Source: Agapanthus africanus
Lineage: Eukaryota; Streptophyta; Magnoliopsida; Asparagales; Amaryllidaceae
Direction of reading: 5' to 3'
Assembly: GCA_030015575.1 (NCBI GenBank)
Contig: JASDDO010000001.1
Span: forward strand, 319,395,595-319,459,594
Length of the DNA: 64,000 nt
In this document: piece after piece, positions 29,501-41,900 of the stretch
Numbering within the stretch: position 1 is the first letter of the stretch
Layout of the letters: each line of letters opens with the position of its first letter
Translations under genes and position numbers: made by a program
Notes under the pieces: model-generated
Databases searched by the model: none
What the model was told of the DNA's origin: nothing
The model's input: only the letters and a program-made list of their open reading frames with translations

Positions 29501-32188
29501 AAGATCTTGGCTAGTTTAGATTAGCACCCCGAAATTAAAAACGGCATGCTTGATGCTAGTAAAACCCAGTGGTTGTGCTAACAAATACTTTCATGGTATC
29601 AGAGCCAAAGTTAGAAAATTATACGATGTAGTTAAAATTACGAAACCGAAACAGTCACACTGAAACCCTATTCTCTGTTGAATTTTTCCGAGCCTATGAA
29701 ATTTTTTTAAACAAGTGCAGAGTGCGACTTATGATGTAACTAGAACACCACAAAAATTCGAGGCAAATTGAAAAAAAATGGTCGGCAACTTTTCCTTTTT
29801 GGCCGATGTCACCCGTTTTACTATAACAAAAGTCCTCGGAATTTTTTTTGTGTTCTGATCTATGGGTTTAGGGTTTTTTGTTATTGTTTGATTTTGCTCA
29901 AAATTACGTGATGTTAATTTTGTTAAAGGGCAATTCGGAGTGTTTCAGAATCGTAATTTAACATCGTTTCGGGTTTAAGTTTGATATGTGATACAGTAGT
30001 TGGAATCCACATTAAATTAGTTTTGTGAAAACTAGTTTATTTGTAAATCTAGCATGTTAGTCTCTATTGATCGATTGCCATGAAGTTTCGATTCGGATCG
30101 AAACTCCGTCGCAATCGCGTATCGTACGCGAATACTCGCCAGATAACTTTACTAAGTAGGCACGCCCATAGCCCCGACCAAGTGATTTTAAGAGAACCCC
30201 GTTGCCAAAAGTATCCACTCGGATGCTCGCGGCCACAGTGTTCCGCCTAAATGCACTTGGTCGACGGCATCGGGAGTACGGCCATCTACTAAACTTCCCG
30301 ACGAGTATTCGATCGGGTAGTCGGGAATCTTGTTGAATTACCCGACTAAATTATTGAAAAGTGTTTTCGATATGAGACTAAAATGCAAGGTTTATAGGGT
30401 TGGGCATGAAATCCGGAATATGAGATATTCCGGGTTTATGATGTCTAAGGAATTGCATATTCTAATTATTGTAGTTTTTCATTTCTTTTTTGCAACCGTA
30501 ACTGTAATATGTGGGGTATCCCAAATCTTGTTGCTATATGTCAACGGAATTTGGGATACGCATATTTACTTACGTTGATGACATGTGATGTTATGTGTTG
30601 ATGTGATATGTTATATTGGATCGTCGTGAATGAATGGTCGGGGGGTTTTGCATGAGACAAGAGTTTTTCAATTTTCATTCATTTAAAAAAATGTATGTAA
30701 TATTCTTTTATTGGGACACTTTCGCGTTGAGAATGATGTCACCATTGATGTATATTATGTACTTTTCCGCATTAGGATAGACCCAAAGCGGGGAGCACAA
30801 GTAACCAGGTTCTGGAGTCCACTGGGAGACCATCTCGAGAAGTTGAGACCGGGTCTCCTAACTCTAGAATTGGCAGGGTTTCTTGCCGCTCTCGTAGGGA
30901 TATAGAGATGTGGATTTGGCTATGCATCACGACTGTGGAATCCGGATTTTTCATTATTGGCTTAATTTAAAACACGTACCTCCTAATATATCCAATATTT
31001 CATATGTTGACTTCTGCTGCTTGGTTCTGTCATGTGATCATATAACTGTGTGAGACGAATGCTATATATATGATATATATATATAATAAACATTGCTTAT
31101 ATTTTGCACCCGTGCAAGTCCAGCCCACGCTCTACCGTTAGTTAACCTAACGGTACATAACGGGGCCCTGTGGCGAATGCGGGTGGTATAAGCGTACGTT
31201 CTATTTTCGTTTCATTTTCTGTGATGTTTAGAAAATATTAAATGATGGGACTTCATTAATGAGATTAATGAAAAGAAAAGAAACCTAAAGATATTGTAGA
31301 ATCAAAATTTTCAAAAAGATAGGTTTAGTTCTTGCTTCGCATAGTGGTATTCCTTGATGGATATCCAGCAACTCATTCGATAAGGAAAGAACCGAGATCC
31401 CTTCACCGGGAGTGACCTCTTTAGCAAAACTAGCAAATGATACAACCCACTCGGTTTATCATCATAGCTTCTGTAGTTCTTGCTTTGCATAGTGGTATTC
31501 CTTGATAGATATCCAACACCTTATTCGATGAGGAAAGAACCGAGATCTCTGCACCGGGAGTGACCTCTTTAGCAAAAACTAGTAAAAGTTATTCGGTTTG
31601 TTTTTTAAAACTACTCGATTTTAAAAGTGGAGCTTAAACCACTCCTTTTCAAAATCACTAGAATCTACAACGATATTAAGTTCATTACGTTAAAAGTTTT
31701 CTTAAAAACCAATGTAACCCTCTGTCATTTCAGATAAGTGCTATTTAGTATTCGTGCTGCGTTTGTTGACCTTGTCAAGACGTAGTGTGCAGTAGCTGAT
31801 TAGTGTTTATCTGCCACATATGATGTGATTGGATTAGGGTAGTCGTGAGGAGATTGATCTGAAAGTGTTTCATATTCAATCGGATGTGATCCTATTTAAC
31901 CTACTGTCAGCGTATTGTCAGGTCTTTAGAGTCCCACAGCGAAAGTGATATGGCGTGCGTATGGGGATACATGCGGGAGTTCGATTAAACGCGGGAGTTC
32001 GATGTATTAATCAGACATTTGATAATACTAGCCGGTTTATTTATAAGCCGGGTTATTAAATCAAGTGCTGACTTAATATCCATATATGTGATATGATTGC
32101 TAGTATATATATGATACTCTCTTATTAGGATATGATACTAATGTATTATTATGTATTTGATACATAATGTCTATTTGATACATATACT

Positions 32189-32224
<36 letters not shown>

Positions 32225-35200
32225 TCTCACATTTGTATGTACAAGGATACATACATTGTATGTATATGATACAGATACTTTTTGTCATGAGATGACAAAA
32301 TGAAGCACGTGGAGAGTGGGGGCCACACTTTTCTCTAGCCCTCTCTCGAGACAACACATAGGAGACAAAATGAAACATAAGTATCACTCTTCGTTCTCTT
32401 CTTCATCCTCTTGATTTTTCTTTTGAGAGAAAAGAAAAGAGAGAGGGGGGGTTCTCTATTATCATTTCCTACCTCTACATATTAGCAATATATGAGAGCT
32501 AGTTGCATCACATTAGAAGTATTCTTGTGTGAAATGGGAGCTTGGTTGGGTTGCCTTCAACGTGGATCATCTTCAGCGAGACTATCGGCGATCAAAGCTT
32601 GATCTCTACACCACGGAGCTTAGTCATGGATCTTCCACTAGAGAGTGGACACGCTACAAAGGTTGTAGCCCCTCTAAACTTGTTAATTTAGCTCTCTTGA
32701 TGTTTGCAATTACTTGTATTTGGATGATTTTGGATATTGTGTTCGGTGTTATGTTCAGAAATTTTTCGTTCTATGTTTTTGCCGCGGTCCGCAAGTGTTG
32801 CAACCCTTACACCGTGCGCCTACAGCTATAACACAATCCTAATTTATTTCACAGTTTCTACTTACAATTTGTAAACAGATTAAAATATTAAGAATATCTG
32901 AGATTTCAAATTGCAGTTGTCTCCAAAGAAAAATTTGTCATCCGTGGTTGAGTAAATTATTATGCGGCAACTAGTATTATTATGCATCCGATATCAACAC
33001 TACCCAATGTTCTAAATTTCAGACTTCGGTGTCGTGTCAGCCTGAAGAATTTGATGTCAGATATCATATATCATTTCGGGTCGCATTATCAAATATCGGG
33101 TTCTACATTTTAGTAATGAAAAATTCATTTATACAACTTATTTTTTTGAAAAAATATTAATTTGTTCAGATTTTCAGTTTTATTAAATTTATATCTTCCT
33201 CAATAATAAAAACTAACTCTAACTTTTGAGTTGAGATCTGTGAATATTGTCGGTATTTCCATTTATAGTCAACACATGCATTATTGAAATAGCATAGACA
33301 GAAAAATAGTTGTTCAGCGGAGCGAAGATAATTGAAATCTCAGCAATATACCATACCAAGTACAGAAAATGCCAATCCACACTCTTATTCACTTTTTAAT
33401 CCTCATCGGTTATCATAGAAATTTTTTTGATAACTGTATTATTGAGTTCCGATATCTCTACCCGTTAGATGAATTTCTTCCATCATCTATAGCAAAAGAA
33501 TTGCATTTGCATTTTATACCTCTATCATATCAACTTTTAATAGGAAAATGTTATTTGTTGCCTCGTAAAATTCTAGTGTTAGTATCCTTATTTAGTTTAC
33601 AATCTAGATCTTTATAGTTGTATCATATGCAAAAGAAAATTGCACTCGAAATTTTTTTCCTCGTAACGGTAAAATTTCGGTCTAAACACCGACATCGCGA
33701 CATTTCGGCCGAAGTCACGAAATGTTGGCCGACATTCACCAAATATCGTTACCTGAAATTTTTTTGCATGTGCGTCGTTTTCTTCCCAAAACCAAAATTT
33801 TAACGACATTTCGGTGATTAGAACACTAACATTACCATGATTACAACTCCCTATTATGCAGCGAAATGTTATTCGAACTAAAGTTGTAAGACGATAAAAA
33901 TGTCAAAAACAGAGTTTCTACGAGAAGGTAAAAGAAGTTTGGAAAAACTGGCCATTAATAGCTGGAAACAAAATAACAGAAAGATATGGTACCTCTCAGT
34001 AAAATCTTTATAATTATCTGAAAAATCTTCTCCAAGCCTGTCTGATGGTTGGCCAGTCACAATTTTGTATCCGCAAAGACTGTTTGTAGAGTTTGGAGTC
34101 TGCAGCACATTCGACTCAGAATAAAAAGAAGATTTTGATAAAAAAAAAATATATCGAAAAAATGATTTGAACAAGAAAAAGAAAAGAACGCATAAGAATA
34201 TTAACAGGAAAAAATATCCTGGTCCTCGAACCTTGTGGGATAAGTGGTGAAAGGTATATAATAAGCATTCGACATAATGTAAATTTGCTTCTTCTGTCTT
34301 TCTCGCTGGCATGTATTTCTGGAGAGAACAGGGAACAAACAAATGTAAGCAAATGTGGTGTAGTTAAAAACAAATGAAGAGAAGAAATAAAACACTCTGG
34401 GGCAATATTTTATGTCATAGTAAATAAAATTGGCATGTGACGGGTTCTTTTAGGTCCAGCTCCTTTCCTCGGGGAAAAAATCAATATTTCAATGAATCAG
34501 ATGGAAAAATCTAAAGAACAAATTCAGTAAAGTACTGAAGAATCAGGGACTGGAAACATGTTTCATAATGACAAGATGGAAGAGAAATGGTTAAAATGAA
34601 AATAGTTCTCAGGAAACCAATAGATAACCGTAATTATATAAAATCAACAGAAACAACAAAGAATTTTAGGAATGCTTCCAAAACAAAACTCCGAAGAATT
34701 TAATGGATAGGGGGACATGCAGCAAATAAAATACTTTAAGTAGTTGAACAATTGAGGGAAGTAGCTGGCGTGAATCCTGCGCTGTTGCATAAGGTGAACA
34801 TCCAGCAAGTGTCTTGAGTAGATCAAGTTTCCTCTCTTCTGGAAACTGATGACAATTATAAAACAATAGGAGAAATAGAGCACATAAGAATAGGTAAATA
34901 GTAGATAAAATAAATAAATTTAACTGTGAATATTGGTCAAATGAATATCAGGACTTGATGAGAAAGCTATCTTGCTATTTTCTATAATACACGATTTATG
35001 GGAGTATGCATTAAGAAATTTTCAAATACAACCTAAAATCTACATACATGTGCATGTACATAAACATCAAGATGCATATATAAACAAAATGATCAATCGG
35101 TGTGAATGATTATGGTATGATCTAGTACAAGTTCAAGAAAATTAAGGCTTATAATAGGCTATAACTAAAGACGTACTAAGCTGAATTAAATACGGGTTTT

Positions 35201-35899
35201 GTGAAAAATTACCTTCTTTACTGCAAACCATATGTTGAGTGCACCAGTTCCGTGTTATGATCATAATTACGCATCAATTATAATGGTAAGACAAGTATCC
35301 TAACAAAGCAATATCAGTTCAAACTAAGTTATGCACCCGTATCTAGCATGTCACATCAATACATGCATAAAAAAAGAAAAAAAGAAAATATATCTCATGT
35401 CAAAGTGTCATATGTTTCTTTTAAAAAAATCTGAAGATTGTGCAACCAAAATTGTGGACCAATGTATAGGTGAAGCATATATAACAAGAAGAGCAATTGG
35501 CACAGGTTGTATTCTAAAGTGGATATACAGCATGTAACAAACATTTAAGAGTACATTGGCTTCCATATGGTTAGGTATCAAAATGGCCTTTGAAATTTCT
35601 TTGTTTGATTGAATTGCTTGATTTGAAGCCAATATTTAAATCATTAAGATTTTATTTGTTTTATTTCTGTATTAAGTTAGAATAATACAACTTAATCAGT
35701 GTGTTTTGATGTCTATCATATGTCAGCACATGCACAGACACACATACACAATAAGGGGAAAAGGGCCAAAAAAAATAGTCATTTCTTCCAAGGTTGCAAA
35801 ACACGTATGCGTTTACTATTCGTTCGGAATGTGGGTAAAGTATAATCAGGTTATTCGATGATTAATCGTTTTACGTAAATTATGCGGCCATGAATATTT

Positions 35900-35951
<52 letters not shown>

Positions 35952-38900
35952 AATGGAGGAAAGATGCCATAGGAGAGAATTTCCTCCTATGGCGTTGAAA
36001 AAATACACCGTCTCTTATTTTTTCCGACGATCGGCACCCACCATCTTCACCGTTATCATCTAAAATGTGGGTACACCAAATTTCATGTGATTCTACAACT
36101 TTTTCACCGTTGATTTATTGGGTTCAAAATTAACGGTTTACCGACAATAGAACTTTTTACATTGCTAAAACAACGGTGAAAAAGTTGTAGAATCACATGA
36201 AATTTGGTGTACCCACATCTTAGATGATAACGATGAAGATGGTGGGTGCCGATCGTTGGAAAAATGAGGGAGGGTGTATTTTTTCGACGCCATAGGAGGA
36301 AATTCCCTCCTATGACCTCTTTCCTCCATTATTCTCATATATATATATAGAAAAATGTATGAGAAGAATTGATGAGAAGAGTCCAAGACTCCAAGATTTG
36401 ATACAGATTCGTCGGAGATTCTTCAGAGATCGTAGAGATTAGTCAATGAGATGAACGTTGGGGTGGTCCCGGTTTAGATAAAAAAAGAGATGAGATGAAG
36501 GTATCTCTTATTGGGTAGCTCTAGTTTTTGCTTTGCATAGCGGCATTCCTTCATGAATACGCAGCACCTCATTCGATGAGGAAAGAGCCGAGATCTCTTC
36601 ACCGAGAGTGACATCTTTAGCAAAAAGCTAGCAGATGCTACAACCCACTCGGTTTTGTCTTTTGATTGCTTCTCTAGTTCTTGCTTTGCATAGTGGTATT
36701 CATGAATATTCAGCATCTCATTCGATGAGGAAAGAGCCGAGATCCCTTCACCGGGAATGATCTCTTTAGCAAAACTAGCAAAATCCTAAAAAACACTCCT
36801 TTTCATAAATCATTCAATTCTACAATGATATCAAGATCATTACGCAAAAAGTTTTCTTAAAAACCCGTCGTAGCCCTCCGTCATTTCAGATAAGTACTAA
36901 TTAGTATTCGTGCTGCGTTTGTTGGCCTTTGTCAAGGCGTAGTGTGCGATAGCTGATTAGTGCTTATCTGCTAAGAGCATGTTGTTGGCTATAGTGCCGT
37001 CAAGGCAATTATCGTAGTCGCAGGCAGGTGATTATGATGATTGAGGGAGTACCTATACCGGTAGAACAATCTTGCTCGAGATGATAGTATGCTATCTGGT
37101 TTGTCTTTATCATCATTATTACATGTTGATAGAGCCCATAGAATTCTTACTTGACTACCAGCATTATGATGGCGATCATATATGTGAAAGCTGGGTGTCT
37201 ATAAGCACATCCTTAAATGTTCCTAGTCGTGGGAGTATCGAGACTGGGCATCGATACTCCAGTGTAGACTGGTGTATACTGATCGAGACCCTGAAGAGGG
37301 GCGATGGCAGGATCTCACAAGCCATTGGTGTTAGTTTGTTCACCTAAGATAGTATACAGGTGCTCATTGCTTATGAGTACACTGGACGGACTCGCCGGGA
37401 ATATGCTAGTTGGTATTATACCTATTGTCAGATAGCAGTTCTCGGGTGACATGTGTACAGGTTAGTCTGTCGACCTGAGATCGTCATTTATCTCGTGTGA
37501 GTTCCCACTGTGCTTTGATTACTACCCTACCACAACTCAAAAGAGTCATGCAAACAGGTTTTAGTTGGGTACAGTCCCGAGCCACATGGAAGGAGTAAGC
37601 GGATCGTCGGAGATTCGTCTTTCCCGGTATTGGGGGTTGATGTCGCGCAGTGCACAGGTGGCCATCACCAGAAATTCTCAGCCGGGGTAATCGAGAATTA
37701 CCGATCCAGGATCGATAGTTTCCCAGGTGGTGATGGCTTACATACCGACACTAATTATCGCGTTATTAGAGGTCTGATTTTATCCACCCCCCCTGGACTC
37801 GATATGCGATACTCTTAAACGAACAGACCAGACTGTACGGATATTGTCATTGTCAGGCTCGGTAAAGGTTTGGATGAGTTTGCTCGTCGGCCTTCCTTTC
37901 CCTCGATACCTGGGTAGCCGTTTCGTACAGCTAGTGCCGCTGACGTGCTTGTGATTAAACTCACTGCCAGCGTATTGACGAGTTTTTTGAGTCCCACACA
38001 GAGGGTTTTCACGGTTCAGGCGATATGGTGTAGATGACGTATGTTGGTACATACATATGTCCGATTAAATATGTGTACAGGCTGCACAGACTTTAATCGG
38101 ACGGTTGATAATACTGGCGGCTTAGAATTAAGCCGGATTATTAAATCAGGTTTTGATTTAATAATTTATATATGTATTTATATATATGTATTCTAGTATT
38201 ATTATTCACTATTCATTCTCTCTTGGCTTTTCGTATTTTTATACGAATACGCGTATATGTATTTCGATACGTGTATCGGGAAGTATTCCGTATTTATACG
38301 GAATAGCTTCAAGAAGATGGTCACCTCATTATTGATTTTCTTTTTCAAAAATCATTTTGGAAATGAGGTGGAGGGGTGAGCTGGCATGAGCATGGGCTTG
38401 AGCATGTAGAGAGGTATTGCTTGCGTTTGTTTATTTGTAAAATGAGGAGATATTTTTTGTGTGTGCGCATGATTGAGAGAGAGAGGAGGCAGCCACATTC
38501 TTGGATGGCTTGCTCATTTTTTACTTCACTTGCTTTCTCATTCTCATTCTCACTTGGAAAAGGACTTGGCCATTCTTGAGTTGCTCATGCCACATGTTTC
38601 CTCACCTCCTCTTCATTTTCTTGAGTTGCTCTTGGAGCATTGTGATGAGAGAAAATACATAGTGACATATTCCTACACCTCCACTCTCCATTGCTAGCAA
38701 CCTTGGAGCGTCGGTTGCCTCACTTGGAGAGGCTGGAGCTTGCGCCGTTTCTCTCAGGTGGATCATCGTTAAATGAAGGAAGACCGGCAACCAAACTCGA
38801 TCTGCAACCTCTAAGAGCTTGGGATGAATGTTGAAGACCGAAGGACACAGATCAACTCGGTATAACCATCTAACTCCTAGTTTTACATATTGCTAGTATA

Positions 38901-41900
38901 GGATTTAGGGTAGATCCGGGCATCGGGTCATGGTAGACTCAGTTTAGAAAATTTTTGTTCCGCATTTGGCCACGATTTAATGGGCGTTGCCATAACCCAA
39001 CACATGTGATGCGATTAGATTAGGGTAGTCATGCGACCTTGTTGGCATTTGTCAAGGGTCGTGCGGGTGGATTTAATTCAATCATGAAATGACGGGTTGA
39101 ACTTGACTAGCATCCTATGGTTTGTTGGCCTTTATCAAGGTCATAGGAGGCTAGGGGTAAATATTATTGGGAATTTCAAGTATTGAAATTTGCAACGAGA
39201 TTGCATACCTTGTATAAGATAGTTGGATCCCAATACCCACTGCGAGTAAAAGTTACTCCTGGGAGAGTTTTACACATCACAATTAGCCGATCAAGTAGGT
39301 GTCTAAAAAGGTGTTAACGGGGTTACGCCTCTGGGAAAACGAGGCTTATTTTAATTAGGTCCTTACGAAAGCACGGGGAACCTCTCTCAAAGTACCAATA
39401 CTGGCCTAGCCGAAAGATTGGCGAACTTGTAAGGTGTAATTAATCCCGGCTAGTCTTACCTTTAGGGTTTGAAAGAAGATTTGATAAAAACAGTGGGAGC
39501 CATCCTGATTAGATAAGATAATAACCAATCTAATCTTGTAAGAGCATACGCTAAGTGTTTTCTTCTCTCTCTGCAGGTAACGACCATGTCAGGCCTTAAT
39601 CAAGATAATAATATGGTGTATTGACCGAACCTGCTTATTATACTGAGCTGGGGAACATTGGTTCCGCTCCAAATTATAATTGTTATAAGTTCGAGCAGGA
39701 AATAAGGGAATATCCGGATTCCCACGCCACCCAAACGAGATATGAGCATGCTGGTGCATCTTCTTCGGGTGTGTTAGTTACAGAGAACTGTTTCTCAGTA
39801 CACTCTACGTCTTGGGTATTAGATATCGGATCGGGATCCCATATATGTAATATGTTACATGAGCTAAAAAAAGATAGAGAACTGGGAATGAGTGATCATT
39901 CTGTAAGAGTAGGGAATGATGCAAATATTGCAGCCAAAACAGTTGGCGAATATCATCTTGTATTACCAAATGGTAATACATTGATTCTGAACGAATGCTA
40001 TTACATACCGAACCTGATATGAAATATTATATCCGTTTCTTTATTAAGTAAAGAAGGATATAATTTTGTATTGCAGAATAATGTTATGAACATTTTTCTG
40101 AATCAAAAGTTGATTGATCAGACTCGTTAAATAATGGCATATACATTTTAAATCAAAACACAGTTCTTAACGCGTACAAAACACACATAAGAGGAAGAGT
40201 TCAGAAATGAACGAATCCTTCTTATGGCATTGTAGACCAGGTCAAATCAATGCGACACGACTAGCTAAGTTACATAAGGATAGATATTTGAATCCGTTCG
40301 AATTATCATCTTATGAAACTTGACAGTCATGTCTTAAAGGCAAGATGACCAAAACTTCGTTTACTGGACACGGAGAAAGAGTTACGGAACTCTTGGGACT
40401 GATACATAGTGATGTATGCGGTCCCATGTCAACACATGTCAGGAATGGTTCCTCATACTTCACTACATTCACTGACGATCTCTCAGGATACGGACATGTG
40501 TTCCTGTTGAAACACAAGTCTAAAGATTTTAAGAAATTCAAAGAATATAAATACGAAGTAGAGAACCAAACGGGTAAAAGTATTAAAATCATACGATCTG
40601 ATCGGGAAGGAGAATACATGAGCACGGAATTCCATGACTATCTAAAAGAGAATGGGATTCTCACTCAGCTTACTCCTCCGTATACACCACAGCACAACGG
40701 TGTATCGGAGCGGAGGAATCGTACCCTATTACATATGGTGCGTTCTATGATGAGTACTGCTGAGTTGCATGTTTCTTTTTGGGGTTATGCGCTTAAGACA
40801 GCTGCATACCTATTGAATCAAGTTCCATCTAAATCAGTGCCTACAACACCATATGAGATATGGAGTGGTAAGAGACCGTGTCTTAAACGAGTTAAGATAT
40901 GAGGTTGTCCGGCCTATGTCAAACGGCAAAATCCGAACAAACTCGAGGCACGATCATTCCTTTGTAAGTTTGTAGGATATCCAAAACATTCACATGGATA
41001 TCTATTCTACCACAGCGAGAAACAAAAGGTGTTTGCTTCTCGACATGCCACCTTTTTAGAAAAGGAATTTTTTAAAAAAGAAATTAGTGGTAAAGAGATA
41101 GAACTGGAAGTAGTTCCAGCTACACAGACTACAACTGAAGATTTAGTGGGAACCAGAGGATTCGATAGTTCCCAACGAAGCTCAGCTTCTCCGCCGATCT
41201 AGTAGGGTTTCTCATCCATCTGGGAGATACTACGGTTTTCTCATTGATGGTGGGAGCGAGAATTGCATCATGGAAGATGATAACCCAACTAGCTTCGAGC
41301 AGACCATCACAAGTAGGGACTCTGTGAAATGGCTAGATGCAATGCGATCTGAGATGGAATCCATGTACACCAACAAAGTATGGACTTTGGAAGATACTCC
41401 TGAAGGGGTAAAACACATCGGGAGCAAGTGGATCTTCAAGAAAAAACTTGGTGTAGATGGAAAAGTTGAGACTTTCAAAGCTAGACTTGTAGCAAAAGGT
41501 TTTCGTCAACGACCAAGTATGGATTATGATGAAACCTTTTCTCCGGTGGCTATGCTTAAGTCCATCCGCATCCTATTTGCCATCGCTGCATACCATGACT
41601 ACGAAATCTGGCAGATGGATATTAAAACCGCCTTTTCTAAATGGTGAATTAGAAGAGAGCGTGTACATGACTCAGCCAGAGGGCTTCATGGACAATGGGA
41701 GCAGCGGAAAGGTGTGCAAGCTGCTTAAATCCATCTACGGGTTAAAGCAGGCATCACAGAGTTGGAACATCTGTTTTGATGTGGTAGTCAAAGAGTTTAA
41801 CTTTATCAAAAAACGTAGATGAAACTTGTATATACAAGAAGGTGGTAGAGAGTAAGGTCGTCTTCCTCGTATTGTACGTGGATGACATACTCTTGATAGG

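Larger units (their letters stand above)
7203..31870 (+). mobile_element. Copia-3: truncated LTR retrotransposon hosting Copia-2
   Basis: The 5' LTR is 7203-8914 plus 29197-29593, split by Copia-2. The PBS is TGGTATCAGAGCC at 29594. A long untranslated leader continues to about 31,850-31,890, where it is cut and joined to a different LTR. No gag, pol or 3' LTR of its own remains. The leader is homologous to those of Copia-2 and Copia-6. Confidence 0.7.

Noticed and set aside
31890..32811. 3' LTR of Copia-3
   Set aside because: Its sequence matches the Copia-4/solo-LTR type better than the Copia-3 5' LTR, and no GT-rich PPT or matching TSD is present.
33878..34883. Overlapping minus-strand ORFs as separate genes
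   Set aside because: They are API5 exons h, i and j read through into introns; the splice-aware model explains them.
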